Origin: Chamaea fasciata
Lineage: Eukaryota > Chordata > Aves > Passeriformes > Sylviidae
Direction of reading: 5' to 3'
Assembly (NCBI GenBank): GCA_029207755.1
Contig: JARCOQ010000011.1
Coordinates: 23,029,212 to 23,093,211, forward strand
DNA: 64,000 bases
Shown: in pieces, positions 13,325 through 25,628 of the stretch
Position numbering within the stretch: the stretch's first letter is position 1
How the letters are laid out: each line of letters starts with the position of its first letter
Made by a program: the position numbers and the translations under genes
The notes under the pieces: model-generated
What the model saw: the letters and a program-made list of their open reading frames with translations, nothing else
The model's database searches: none
What the model was told of the DNA's origin: nothing

Positions 13325-14439
13325 GAGAAAAAAAGGGCTCAAATGAATGTTTTTCCTCCAAAAAGAATTTTACACAAAAATATTTCCGTCTGAATTATCT
13401 GAGCAGTTGTGAAATCAAGACGAGCTTTGGGTGGTACTTTCAGCCACAAACACCTGCCAGAAGGACAGGAAAAACCCCCTATTGTTATCAGGTAATTGTT
13501 ATTGTTATCATGTAATCCAGCAGCCATGGCTTTACTTTTATGCTTAAAATTAATTTAATCATTTGGAAAAGGATGAGATTAGTCTGGAGTAGAATATTTT
13601 CAGCTTTAAATGATCACTGAAACATTGTGATCGATTCTAGTCACTGTTTAAAAAAAAAAAATCTTCAGTTTTAAGTATATTTTTTGTATCCCAGTGTCCA
13701 AAAATTGGATCTTGTCCCTTTCAGCTGGCCTGAATAATGCACTTTCAGTCTAGTTCACCCTGTAGTTTCTGGGAGGCTTTTAAGTTTGTTTTGATTTGCT
13801 CTGCAAGGGACTCTGCGACTCAAATATGGAATTTCTGAAGAATCAATCTCAGGACTGCTCTTATTTGATGTTTTCTCTGGCCCTCTGGAGAAAAATGAGA
13901 GGATGCTGATGGAACTGGTCGGGAAAATGGGATCTGTGGGGAAAAGAGAAGGGTGGGAACAGTACAGAGAGGCTCTGGAGTGGCATTTGATGAATAAAAA
14001 GCACACAAATGTTTAACACCTGAGAGGATGAAGTGCAGCGAGTGCACTGAGGGGGGAACAATTTAAAAATAAACAAATGGGAAGATTTTATTAAGTGAAC
14101 ATGCTGGATAAACACGTGGGTGCAGCCTTCAAACTGGGACAGGCCTGGAGATCAACTGGGGGGCAGGGGGGGGAGGGGGTCTTAAAGAAGGAGAGATGGG
14201 GAATGGATCAATTTATTGGGGTTTAATAAATTGACTTTCACCAGGTTAGGAACGTGCCTGTGGATTTCCTTCCTGCTGTGCTTGGTTGCACAGTGTTGGT
14301 TCAAGGTGCCTTGTGTGAGGTGACGACCCACAAAACCCCTCTCAGACAAAAACCCTGGACAATTCCATCCCAACAGATTGTCCAGAGGTTTTAGTTTTGG
14401 GACATAGTTGAGCTCATCCCATTTTTCACCGTGCTCATC

Positions 14440-14740
14440 CCTAACTTTTTAAGATGAACCAACCAGGACCCAAACTAAATGTTTCTTATGCATTCACCTT
14501 TGATTAATCAACCCCTAATCTTACAAAGAGAAACTTCATTAGCTGGGCAATGATTTAATCTTTAGAAGCCTGAGTTTGATTGGCGTTAATTACACTTCTT
14601 TTAGTTCTGTGCTTAACGATCTCTGCCTCGGTCATTCCCTTCCTTGGCCTGGGCTCACTGTCAGGCTGATAATTCTCTAATTACTTTGTCATGCTCTTTG
14701 TCTCTTTTTCTGTGTTGACAAAACATTCCATTTCTTTACT
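14440..14740. promoter_or_regulatory. Candidate conserved noncoding element (unverified)
   Basis: Unique sequence with many homeodomain-type cores (GATTAATCA, TTAATTACA, CTAATTAC) and a run of short CpG-containing words, lacking any repeat signature. It lies directly upstream of an open segment bounded by splice-like AG and GTAAGT signals at 14748-14958. Regulatory role is inferred from motif density only. Confidence 0.15.
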
Positions 14741-15197
14741 AATCCAGAAAATTCCTGGCTCTTGAGGAGGCATAAAAAGTCAGTGATGATAAAAAAACTT
14801 GGTGGGTGCCCACGGAAGGAGCCTATTTTGACCTTCCTCATTTATGATGCCTCTATTAAAATAGCTGTGCTCGTCATCTTCAATTCCTTTTTGAAAAGAA
14901 AGTTGACTCATCATCTCATGAACAGACTAAACCACTTGTTTTTTTGGCAAAATAACAGGTAAGTGACTGCACCGTGAATTTATTTGGGTTAAATTTTTCC
15001 TGTTGTTAGGATCCATCCTGCGACATAAAATACGAAGCAGAGACAACAGGGAAGCAGTTCAAATACTGCAAAGTTTGGATAGAGATTCTGGCAGCTCTAT
15101 TCCACGTTTTTAAGATTCCAGAATTAACTGCTATGCATTGCTGAGCTTTCTGAACTTCAGGAAAGATGTTGTAGTTCTACCTCAAAGGTTTTGTTTG

Positions 15198-15220
15198 TTT
15201 TTTTTTTTTTTTTTTTTTAT
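15198..15220. repeat. Poly-T tract
   Basis: An uninterrupted run of about 23 T. It may be the antisense poly(A) of an old retroposed sequence, but no flanking gene copy or target-site duplication is recognisable. Confidence 0.8.
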
Positions 15221-18200
15221 AGTAGATGGGGAAAAGCTTCATTCTCTGACCCTTCCCTATCAGCTTTCCACCATTTCCAGCTCCTGCTTCAGCTTCATGA
15301 CATTGATTACAGTTAATTAGAGACATTGGTTACCTCATGGCATTGGTTCCCAGTTCCTTCTCACAGCCATGGATGCTGTCCAGCTGTTTTTGCCTCCCAA
15401 GATTCCTTCCCTGTCATTTTTGTAGGTTGAGTTGTTTATTGCTGGGGACATTTGTAACTTCGGAAAGGAAACCACACATATAACTTAGGTTAAGGTTTCA
15501 CCCATGAAGCAGAAGGAGAATTCTGAGTATGTCCCTGGGCTGCCCCATCCATCCAGGTCTGTCCCTGTTCCTTTTGCACAGGAAAGGAAGGAAGGGAAGG
15601 GATCGGGACACCTCCGGAGTCACCCAAGCGCAGCAGAGCTGCCAAAGGAAAAGAGCCTCTTCCAGGCGCTCCTCAGCCTCCTTTGTTCATCAGTCACAGT
15701 TTTGACAAGCTGCTAACTCACTCTCTCCGAGATTCCTGCATCTCCAGGCAGGGAGGGAATGACAAATCAATGACAAATCACTCCAAGTTCAGGCAACAAG
15801 TTGATCAAAGGCTCAGCAGTGGGGACGCTGCGGTTCCTGGGGGTGGTGGGAACAAGCCAGCCTTCTCCCAAAACATCTTTGTCAGCTCAACTTCAGGCGG
15901 GCTTTGAACCCCCCCAAAATCCAGGCAGTCCAAGGGACTGGCAGAGAGAAGAGGAGCCTCAAACATGAGTTTGTCTAACATCAAAAGCTGAGCTCCCACG
16001 TGTGCCAGGGCATTTGGTGTTTGCCTCCCCCTCGTGCTGCTGCTGCCACTCTCTGCGTCCCCGTCCCTCTCTGCAGAGATGCTCTGACTCACTGCTGCTG
16101 CCTTTGAAACTTAAAAAAAAAACCACAAACCCAAACTTTACAGCTTTTCCTAGTGGCTGTAACTTGGTTTTTTAATGCTTGTGTAGAGCCAGATTTGGGC
16201 TACGTAAATCCTGGAGTCCCAGAGTCACTTGAGTGACGATCCACATTTAGGAGAAAATGGCTTTTTGGCGTCCCTTGGCAATCTTATTTTATGGGGATAC
16301 TTCGTTCTTTTTTTTCTCCTCCTGCTTGTGCCCCACATTGGAGGAGGCAGCAGCAGTACCCTGGAAAATGGAGAGAGTTGTTTGGTGATGCTGTGGAACA
16401 GGAAAGATTTCCTTGGAAAATTCGCATACTGAGGGACACTCAGTGTTTTATTGCTGTAGAGCATGCACTGAAAAAAAAAAAATAAACCCACACCATGTGC
16501 CCCAGTGATCACCCATTACATTGTGCAGACACAGGATCCCAGAGGTGCAGACTGTTGTTAGCAAATATTTGTGGAGGGGTTTTTTTTAACAATGTAAGAA
16601 GACTTTAAAAACAGTGAGTCTCAGCTAATAAAGCATTTATCTTCCTGGTTTTTATGAATTCCAGTGGCAAGAGATGAGATGTGCATGGACTGGAATCCCT
16701 GTCACCACCAGTCTGGGTTCTTACACCCAGCAGTTAAATTTTTTTGTGGAAAATAGCCCTCAAACCATCAGAGTGGAATTTCAATAGCTCTGATATTTCA
16801 CTAAGTTATTTTTAGCCTGGAAAAGTCCAAATGTGCACTTGTGATTCCAAGGTAAGGAGGATATTCCTGGGAAAAAAAAAAAAAAAAAAACAAAAACCTC
16901 TGGATGTTGATGTGTTGAGCACCTTTGAGGTGATGCAGTGTCACATTTTAATGTCCCTTTTTTGGGTGTGCAGGACATGGACTCACACTGGGGACTCTCC
17001 CTCTCTTTTCTGTGTTTTCTGTTGCCTTGACCCCCACACCAGGAGCTCGGCTGACCAAGCACACCAGAATAATTCCCTTATTTGAGTATTCCCTTTCTGG
17101 GGTAATCCGGATTAAATCCTGCCTGTGTTTTCCATGGGAAATGAAGGACTAACCAGTGTCATAAAAACCTGAAGAAAATCAACCTCTAAAGCCACAAAAC
17201 TCCAACTGTGGACTCCTGCCTCTGTTTCTTTCCTTGACCTTTCAGCAGCAGTAAAAGTGCTGTGTCATGAACTTACCTATTAAAGCAATTTTAAACCACA
17301 TTAGAACTTAATGAAATCTGCTCAGGCCACTTATTTTTTCATGTATTTGCTGTGTATCTAATGCCATCTTAATTAATTTTGCCCTTAAACTGAATGGGTA
17401 ATGCAGTGAAGGGACCGTGAGGTGTGACTTTGTGCCACAGCACAATTCATTTTTGTCTCGCTGCTGTTAAAGTTTGATGTGTGGAGGCTTAAATATAGTC
17501 CAGGAACTCTCAAGCATCGAGGATGAATAGTAAATTCTATTTTTTTATGTTGAAACAGATGATCATTACACATAATAGGCATACTGATGAATTTGTTATT
17601 TTTATAACTTTACAGAGTGCCCAAAATTCAGTTCATAATTTTAGTGGTGGATACAGGGATTTAGTTTGCAGTGCTCAGTTCTTTGAATAAATACTTATTT
17701 ATGGAGGGAAGGACAGCCACAATATCCCATCATTTATTAGATTTTGGCCAGCAGTAGCTTGGAATTGAACTCTTTTTAAAGACATCCTGTGTGTCCATGT
17801 ACTTCAAGATGAAAATTCATCAACTGTGTTGTAAACCAAGCTTTGATATTTTGAAAATCCAGTGCGGGGATATTTTTTTCTGTGCCACAGATTCATTATT
17901 TCAGTGGGTTTTTTTTCAGAACAAAGCAATGCAATAGTAAATCAGCATTTCCACAGACAGCTCTTGATGCTGCTGGCTGCATTTGCTGTTTTATCACAGG
18001 AATCAAAGGTGTGGCAGCGAAACTCCAAGTGACAACTCAGACTCATTCAGCTAAAAACCAATCTATTGAAGAGAGAGAAGAAATCAAAGAGAAAATGGGG
18101 ATGGATTGCACTGAAATAGCAGAACTCCATAATGATCAGCCTGGTTTCATATTTATTGAGCAAACAGACATCCGACTTTAGCAGTCTAAATGCAGGAGCA

Positions 18201-18620
18201 GCAAAAACCAGAGCACACCCTTCCTGGAGATGGTAATGAAATATTTCTGGGCTTTATCCACAGAGGGCCACTCCTCAGTGATGGAGCGAACATTCTGTGA
18301 AGCACAATTCACCGTATTTCCGGTCAGTAGAAAAAGCTGACACCTAAAGCAGAGCTAAGGTGGAATTGAAGTGTTCAAGTCAAAAATTGCTGGCCCCAAA
18401 ACGCACCAGTCCCAGTTCATACCCCAAACACCTCGTGGTTTGGCACCTGTGGATGGGATTCTGTGGTTTGTGGAGGCTTTGGGGTGTTGGGGCATAACCT
18501 TTCAAACTTCCTGTGGCTGAGGAAGTCTTGGAACTGAGCCCTCTGTTTCCTCAGTCCTGCTCCAGCCACTGGTTTGCAGTGTAAAATAAAAGATGAGAAG
18601 TGGGAGAAGCTGCAGCTCTG

Positions 18621-18752
18621 GGAATCACAGAGTGGTTTGTGTTGGAGGAGGTGTGAAAGATGATTTCTTTTCACAGGCTGCTCCAAGCCCTGTCCAGCCT
18701 GGCCTTGGACACTTCCAGGGATCCAGGGGCTTCTCTGGGCAATCTTCCACCT
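18621..18752 (-). mobile_element. CR1 LINE fragment (3' part)
   Basis: Read on the minus strand this matches the 3' untranslated end of avian CR1. It contains the hallmark TCCAAGGCCAGGCTGGACAG core and the CCCTGGATCCCTGG and AGCAGCCTGTG segments, and begins with a degenerate copy of the terminal AATCACAGAG motif. CR1 is a non-LTR retrotransposon that inserts 5'-truncated copies. This one lacks the coding region entirely and is a dead fossil. Confidence 0.85.
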
Positions 18753-20199
18753 CTGCTCCTCTGCTTTCCATCTAAACATTGTCACAATGTTGGACTTGCT
18801 GAGTTTGTAAGAGGTGTTCCAGTGTCCAGGAGAACTCTCCAGGACCCACATTTCCCTCCTGAACCCCAGGTTCCTTCAGTTCCTTCCTGTCACCTTTCCT
18901 GGCTGAACAACCCCTGCAGCCCCTCTGTGTTCCCACCTCTCCTTCCTTCTAGTAAAAACCTCATGGATTTCAAAGTTCCACCTCCATTTTTGACTCTGTG
19001 TGGAGAGCAGGGTGGGAATTCACTGAACAGCTCTGGAGAGCATAATTTTGTGGCTGCTGATCCTCTTTGAAAAGCCTGGAACTGCAACCAGCCAGACATT
19101 GCTGAGCATTCTCCACATCATCTTTATTTAAAATATTCCTTTCAGTCTTATTATTCTCTCTCCTATTTGCAAGGCCCAAATCTGTCTTTAATTTCCCAGT
19201 TTTTTGAGGGATTTCTCTTTCCCTTCTCACTGTTATCCACGATGTGTTTTCTTCTTTTGGAAAGGTTCTGCGTCATCCTGTCCTGCTGGGATTTGGGAAT
19301 GTTTTCTCCTTTTACATTTCTCTCTTTCAGGTCAATCTCACCTTGTTTGAACAGCAGCTTCCCTCTCTCCAGGCAGTTAAAGCAATTTATCATTCTAATA
19401 CACTTGCAAAATACTTTTATTTTCTCGTGGCATATTTAAATATTATCAGTTCTAAAAAAATATCCCAAGCTGTGTGAATATACAAGTTGCTAACGGATAA
19501 TGTTTATTAATTATCCTCGATTTCCTGTGTACTCAGCCAAGTCCAATTTGCTTAATTATTGGTTAAATCTTACTCTGACTGTGCCACATTTAAAGAAATG
19601 AAGTCTTTGATTAAACTTTTGTAAAAACTAATTGCCAGCCAAAGAGAAGGGAAATTTGGTGTTGGAAAAGCAACAGACTGGATTTTGCTGGGGTAGTTTT
19701 CTTGTGTGGTGCGTGGTTAATCCTGTGAGATCACTATGAAATTATCATTATTATTCTTCAGTACAGGGCCCAGAAATTCTTTAATATAATCTTTGCAGGT
19801 GATTTACTCCAGAGAAAAAGGTGGTGTTAGAACACGATGAAGTGAAAATTCCGTAAAATCCAGTTTCCTCTTTCAGGCCACTCTTGTATTCCCAAGGTTT
19901 GGGGTTTCTTATTTTAAATAAAAGTGCACTTGACCTCAATATCAAGGAAAAATAGATAGGAGCAACAATGCAGGTGAAATTATCTTAATTTTCCTGGAGG
20001 TACAGCAGATTTTAACTCACCCCAAAGCTGCTTTTTGAGGTAGGTAATTTTCATTTAAATAAAGACAAACTGCTCCTTATAAAATACTAAGAGTGAAATG
20101 ACAGTGGGGAGGAAAAGTACCAAAAAAATAAGACAATTACAGTTCTGATGCTGCGAGGAAAGAATGAAAATGCTGGAAAATAAGAATTTGTTTTATTTG
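18753..20199. other. Unique noncoding sequence
   Basis: No gene or recognised element. The first few hundred bases after the CR1 fragment are C/T-rich and could be a more diverged part of the same insertion, but I cannot align them. The rest is AT-rich unique DNA. Confidence 0.5.
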
Positions 20200-20356
20200 G
20201 AATGGCCCAGCTGTGGCTGCCTCATCCCTGGAAATGTCCAAGGCCAGGTTGGACAGAACTTGGAGCAACCTGGGATGGTGGAAGGTGTCTCATGGTGGTG
20301 ATTGACGATCTCTGAGGCTCCTTCAACCCAAACCACTCCAGAATTTCATGACTGTG
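20200..20356 (+). mobile_element. CR1 LINE fragment (3' part)
   Basis: Plus-strand CR1 tail. GGCTGCCTCATCCCTGGAAA is followed by the hallmark CCAAGGCCAGGTTGGACAGA, then CAACCTGGGATGGTGGAAGG and the end segment CCAACCCAAACCACTCC with a decayed ATTTCATGACTGTG terminus. It is 5'-truncated and noncoding. Confidence 0.9.
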
Positions 20357-20660
20357 TGAAAAATCAGCTTTTTAAGTGTGTCTTCAGCACTTGTGAGCTC
20401 CCAGCTCTCTTTAACTCCTCAAACTGCACCTCCATTGCATTCACTTGGAACGTTGGATTGGTGCAATCTGCAGGCCTGCACTAGGAGCATAAATAGATTA
20501 ATTTCTTTTTCTGGTTGAAAGTATAGTTTATAAATAAATATATAAATTATACCATATAGAAAGTATATATTCCTCAAAAAAGGAATAATGTCTTTATTTC
20601 AAGGTAAATAAAACCAGAATTTCTCCTGATTTTGGCATTGCGTCGCAAGAATCCTGCTAA
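20357..20660. other. Unique AT-rich sequence
   Basis: No gene recognised. It includes an AT-rich patch at about 20520-20575 with TATATAAATTATA-like words. Nothing else stands out. Confidence 0.5.
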
Positions 20661-20828
20661 AATTAAAGGAATTGCTCCAGGCAAAAACAAAATAGGGAGA
20701 CAAGCCCAGGAAGAGGTAAAAATTGCTAAAATAAACTGGGAAAACAAAACTTTATGGCATAAAATCAAAGGAACTGCGTGGAGCAAAAACAAAATAGGGA
20801 GACAAGCCCACAAAGGGGTAAAAATTGC
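20661..20828. repeat. 102-bp tandem duplication
   Basis: A 66-bp segment at 20661-20726 recurs at 20763-20828, exactly 102 bp later. Both copies contain GCAAAAACAAAATAGGGAGA followed by CAAGCCCA and end in GTAAAAATTGC. The copies differ at scattered positions, so the duplication is not recent. The intervening part is only weakly similar to the sequence upstream of copy one. No coding potential is recognised. Confidence 0.85.
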
Positions 20829-20895
20829 GCTCAGGAATGCCTGTCCATGTACCTGTTCACTCCAATGCACTCCAGTTTTATCTCTGAGGTGATTT

Positions 20896-20958
20896 TCCTC
20901 CGTTAATTGCACTTTCCGTTGTTGTTAATTACAATTCCATTGTTGTTAATTGCAACAA
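20896..20958. repeat. GTTAATTGC-type short tandem repeat
   Basis: Three degenerate units built on GTTGTTAATTRCAA at about 20-22 bp spacing. A small local duplication. Confidence 0.65.
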
Positions 20959-21488
20959 CAAAACCACAGGGTTTAGACTTGAGGCTGCTTTAAATAAAGC
21001 CCGAAGTTACCAAGTGTCTGCTGCCTTGGAGCAACCCTCTGCAGAGATCTGTGTGTTTCATATTTGCTCAGAAAAGCTGCCAGGAAGGTGGTAGAAGATT
21101 TTATTTCAGTCTCCCTAATGATTCATAATTAACTTTGAGGGGAAAACGGTATTTTTAAACTCAGATTTGCATCGCACGTCAAAACCGATCGCTGAGCTCA
21201 CGTTTAGAGCTCTGGTACCAGAATTCCACCAAGGCAGTGGCTGATTCCAGTCCTTGGCTTTCCATCCCTGGCTCCAGAGGTGGCAAGAGGGGATGGAAGC
21301 AGTGCCCGTCCTTGCAGAAGGACATTGAGGAGTGGAGAAGGACAAAGGAGAACAGTTCAGAACTAAATTCTGCTTTTCTTGGCAATTAGATGATATTTTA
21401 ATTCTCTGTTTGTACTTAAACAACAAGATTGACAGGAAGATGGTTAAAAACCAGCCCCAACCACAGTCTCAACTCCATTACAGCCATC
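20959..21488. other. Unique noncoding sequence
   Basis: No gene or mobile element recognised. Minus-strand frames of about 70-100 codons at 21.1-21.4 kb show no known domain. Confidence 0.5.
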
Positions 21489-21706
21489 CAGCAGGGGATG
21501 TTTAGGGTGGAAATCAGGAAAAGGTTTTTCCCCAGAGGGTGCTGGGCACTGTGCAGGCTCCTCAAGGAATGGGCACAGCCCCGAGGCTGCCAGAACTCCA
21601 GGAGAGTTTGGACAGGGTGGGATTGTTGGGGTATCTGTGCCGGGCCAGCAGTTGGGCTGGAGGACCCTTCCAGCTCAGGATATTCCAGGATTCTTTGATT
21701 CTGTCA
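21489..21706 (+). mobile_element. CR1 LINE fragment with CR1 terminal repeat
   Basis: Plus-strand CR1 tail of a subfamily different from most others here. It starts GGTGGAAATCAGGAAAAGGT, continues through GGGATTGTTGGGGTATCTGT and GGACCCTTCCAGCTCAGGAT, and ends in ATTCTTTGATTCTGTC. That end is a two-unit version of the octamer-like direct repeat that marks the CR1 3' terminus in place of poly(A). It is 5'-truncated and noncoding. Confidence 0.92.
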
Positions 21707-24700
21707 GATCTGAGGCTCAGAACCACCACGAGTTCAAGGAGTGGAGCTCCTTGTTCCTCTGGTGTTTGATTTCCTTGTCCCTTGCACCCAAACCAAAGGT
21801 CCCACTGCCATAAAATAACCACAAAAGCAGCAGAACGTGTCAGGTTTTGGCGCAGACACAATCAGTTCCCTCTTTAAAGATGCACTTTTAGGTCAGGAGG
21901 AGTTCAAATGCTGTTGCTTAGAGCATGGGAGAGACACAAAGTTAATTTGTCACTGATTAGATTTATTCTGTCCCACTGAAAGGAGCAGATTGAGTCCAGA
22001 GGAAGAGTGGAACAACACAGGGTTTAATCAAACCATCTCTCATTTCTGCCTGAGCTCACTTCTGATTCTCTTTGTTAATGCTGACTGCGGATAGTCTGCC
22101 AAAGTAATAAAGGGATGTGTTGTTTGGTATGGAATTGTTCAAAAAAATTAAATCCTGCTTGGATCATTGTGCACATTATTATTATTATGAATATTACACG
22201 AGTGTCTCTCTGGATGCAAACAAATTAAATTGCTTTCATGTATAGAAAACATAATTATACTCCACAAGGGACAGTGCAGTAAACACCATGTTTCAACACT
22301 CCATATGCATTTAAACTATTGATTAAAGATGCAGATAATCTGTTCTCCATCATTTTGTCAGAATCCCAGGAATCTGGGGCTGCTGCCTGTGCTCTGGGCT
22401 GGTGGCACACCAAGGGATTCTGTACATTAAAATCACAGAAGACAACTGGGGAATTAATGAAGTGGATTCTCTGAAATCCCTCACAAAGCATCAGAAAGGA
22501 ATTTTCTGGAGTTAAAATATTTTGTTAAAAATATTTTTTAAAATAACGTTTTTTATTTTAAAAATAACTTCCGTGGAGTTAAAATGTTTTGCTAAAATCT
22601 TGTTGTTAAAATCTGGACAGCTAGAAGGAAAATGATGTTTTCTATGTTTTTAAAACACTGTGGCCAAGCTCAGGAGTTCTGGGCCAATGGATCTTACCTC
22701 AGTATTTAGTAAATTAATTGAAAAATAACTATAGAGTAATAACGAGCATGATATTCTAAGGATAGATTGCAGCAGTCCCAAAAGGAAAATTTTCTTTCCT
22801 CTGGGGTGTCAGCAAAAGAACAGATAACTGAGGAGTGATACATATAATTTCTTTGGGGTTTTAAAAAGCTCAAGTGCCTGTTAAGAAAACTTGGAGTAAT
22901 CACAGGGCAGCTCATAATGAACTTTCATGGCCTGGAAGCTGCTTAAGGAAGGAAACAAAGAATGGAATAAATGGGATTAGCAAATTGGAATTTTGGCTGA
23001 AGACTTAATTCTGGTTTAATGTCTGATGGAAGTTTATGGCTTGGGTGATGTATTGTTATTTTTGCACTCAGGATTCAGATAACTGGGCACTGAAAGGTCC
23101 TTGCTATCAATCAAAAGCAACTCCTCATTTTGTTTTTTAGCAGCTTTACTCAATTACCACTAACTGTCATTCCCAGGAAATCTAAATTGCTGTAGAAGGA
23201 GAAAGTTTTTATTACCTGATGGATGGAGAATATTTTCAAGCCTGTTGTTTACAGTGCTCCAGAGTAAAAAAATCCACCTTTATTTATTTGATTTTAGGAT
23301 TAGGATGACAGCTGGTGTAATAACGAATTTACATTTGGATACAAACCTGTAATTAAAAAAATCACAGATTTTATGGAGGGGAAAAAATATTTATGGCAGA
23401 TCATGGAGCTGATGCTCTTGTCCAAACAGAAAATTCTCTGCTTTGTGCATTTTGTGACAGCATCGAGCATTTAATGAGCTTTGCTCTCCCAAATGTGGGC
23501 AACATTGGGAGCTCTTCAAACAATCTGGAAGGGCAACAATGAAATCTTTTCCTGGGTCTGAGCACAAGGAGATGCTTCACATCCCAGGGTTTGCTCCCTT
23601 TTCCACCTGCAGGCTGTGAATCCAAGCGTGAGCACACACAGAGAGGGGAGAGCACGGGGGGCAGTGGGCAGAAGGTGTTCCCTGCCTTGGATGCACATTC
23701 CCAGGGCTGCCACGTCTTGGGGAAAGTTGCAGGGCAGCTGTCAGATGGAGAGAAAACCAGGCAACAGTGCAACGAGGGCCAGGAGTTTTCCAGAAAAACA
23801 GCATTTTTTGGCGAATATTGAGGAAGAAAAGCGTCCGAAGCAGAGCGTGAGCGGCGGGGAAAGGTTTCACTGACAGTGGGTAAAGAAGCTGCTTCACTGG
23901 AGATTGTCAGAGCCAGGCAAACATCCCCCAGGCAGGAGCAACAGCAGAGCTGGTTCCATCCAGGGCAGTGCCTCGGAATTTTATCTCAATTATGTTAATT
24001 GGGGAGACAGCTCGGGATAGGGAGCGGTTGGAACGGCGGCTCTGAGGGTTATCAGAGCAGGCAGGTGTGCTCTGTGGGGCAGCGGCTTCTGTCGGGATTT
24101 CTGCTGCCAGGGCACTCCAGAGGTATGGATTTCAGTCCCTGAATGAGCTGCTCCAACTCCTTTTTTAAGCCTCAGAGCGTCCTAAACCCCTCCTTTGTTT
24201 ATAGACCTGCACTGTCACAGCTCTGCTCCTCCATCTGGGTCTTGGGTTGCTGTAAAGGAATGGTTTAGGCTGGACCTGGGTGACTTTACGAAGCTGCGAG
24301 TGTTGGTTTTGTCATTAGTATGGGAAGGATCCCCTCACTGTGTTAAACTGCACAAATTATTGATTTTTGTCGTAGCTTTGAAGGTGCTTCTCAGGCTCGT
24401 GGATCTTTTCAGGCTCGGTGTTGGACAGGCTGAGCTCCTGTTTGATATTGTGTGAAGTTGTGTTTGTCTCTGCCGGGGTTGAACGGGAGGTGAAGATGTT
24501 CTATCAGCGCCTCTCAGGATGCTCCTGTTTAATGATGCAAGCTCCTTTTTTTATTTGATTAGGGACTCAGTGCTATCAAAACAGCCATGCAGCTTTTATT
24601 ACAGGTGTGCAGAGAGGCTGTTCTGTTCTGTTCCTCGGATGGATGAGTAGGTTTTTTCACACAAATCTCTTTGTACACCTTTATTCCTCATTATTTTGTG

Positions 24701-25130
24701 AGGAGGCCACCCAGCGAGCTGTCCCAGTGGAACAACAGAAAAAGTGGTTTACACGTACCTGGGGAGGGTGGGTTGGTGTCACAACAATAATTAAATATGC
24801 TGATGGGATCTTAGGATCGTTTTCACAGGTGGAAACTGAGACTTCTGCTCCTGATGAGATCCTGCTGATGAATAATCAGCTCCATATCTCAGCGAGGTAA
24901 ACACAGTCTGGGGCTGAATGGATACCAGGGGAAATCCTTCATGTATTTTCATGAGTCTTTGTGCACGGGTGTTATTCTTAGACCATTTTCCTGCAGGGTT
25001 CTTTCCCTTGCAGCTCACTCCTTTCCAGCAGCCCTTTCCTGAGCTGGGCTCCGGGATTTCCACGGGCAGGGAAGGGCCCTGGGAGAGGGGCTGGACATGC
25101 AGCATCCTCATGGATGGGCACTGGGAACAG
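21707..25130. other. Unique noncoding stretch, partly GC-richer
   Basis: No gene, LINE or LTR recognised. A 24-bp direct repeat occurs at 22507-22530 and 22574-22597. From 23.5 to 25.1 kb the GC content rises without forming an obvious CpG island. One open segment at 24605-24896 is flanked by splice-like signals and is discussed as a finding. Confidence 0.5.
22507..22597. repeat. 24-bp direct repeat, 67 bp apart
   Basis: TGGAGTTAAAATATTTTGTT plus four bases at 22507 recurs at 22574 with two substitutions. Between them lies a highly AT-rich, partly self-complementary stretch. Confidence 0.75.
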
Positions 25131-25195
25131 TCGTGGAATAACTGGAGTTGGGAGGGACCTCTGGAGATCACCCACAGCCAAGGCAGGGTCACCTG
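25131..25195 (-). mobile_element. CR1 LINE, 3' terminal piece split by an LTR
   Basis: On the minus strand this is the last part of a CR1: CAGGTGACCCTGCCTTGG, then GATCTCCAGAGGTCCCTCCC and the AACTCCAGTTATTCCACGA end. It joins in register with the CR1 body at 25629-26066. The two were separated by the solo LTR at 25196-25628. Confidence 0.88.
25192..25195. repeat. Target-site duplication CCTG, left copy
   Basis: CCTG lies directly left of the LTR and recurs directly right of it at 25629-25632. Removing the LTR plus one CCTG restores a continuous CR1 reading GGTCACCTGGAGCAGG on the plus strand. A longer six-base identity (CACCTG) exists, but then the LTR would not end in CA. Confidence 0.75.
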
Positions 25196-25628
25196 TGATG
25201 CCTCAGGATTCGAGCTTTTCTATTTTCCATACATTTGCACTCCTGCAGCTCTTTGGTGTGTGACTCCAAACCCCACACACAGGGTCGGCTGCTGCTTCCC
25301 CATTTTGGGCAGACACAACAATTCCTCTCCAGGCCTGGGGATCAAGGACACCTCACTGCCTCAGGCCCCCGGAGATGGAAACAAAAGTGAGTTGGGGGAA
25401 AACTTGGGGTAAATGACTTCATTAGCTGGAGCTGTAATTGGGAGATGAACCCCCAATGTGCAAATGGCCCAAACTGATCAAAGTGTGAAAACCCGTGACC
25501 CGGGGCCCGTTTTGGGTGTAGGCCCTGGGGGGCTTTGTCTGCCCCGAATGTACCTGGAGGCCCTTCAATAAACAGAACTGCTTTTTATTCCCTTAACTCT
25601 GTCTGGCCTCTGTTTTTAGGCAGTCCCA
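25196..25628 (+). mobile_element. Solo LTR of an endogenous retrovirus, nested in CR1
   Basis: A 433-bp element begins TGATGCC and ends TCCCA, the TG...CA ends of retroviral LTRs, and has CCTG on both sides. A polyadenylation signal AATAAA is at 25567-25572, followed within about 35 bp by T-rich and TCTGTCTGG sequence, as expected for an R/U5 region. This places it on the plus strand. The U3 portion carries GC-rich blocks (GACCCGGGGCCC). No gag, pol or env is present, so the copy is a solo LTR left by recombination. A 4-bp duplication would fit a class I (gammaretrovirus-like) integrase, but six bases cannot be excluded. Confidence 0.8.

Larger units (their letters stand above)
12886..18620. 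other. Noncoding stretch with homopolymers and G-runs
   Basis: No gene, LINE or LTR recognised. Contents include G-runs at 13301-13324 and 14157-14180, a 20-bp direct duplication at 13481-13516 (ATTGTTATCA twice), a T-run at 15198-15220, an A-run at 16872-16890 and a tandem AATGACAAATC pair near 15758-15780. The part around 14440-14960 is ATTA-rich and holds a segment bounded by splice-like signals, described among the findings. Confidence 0.55.
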
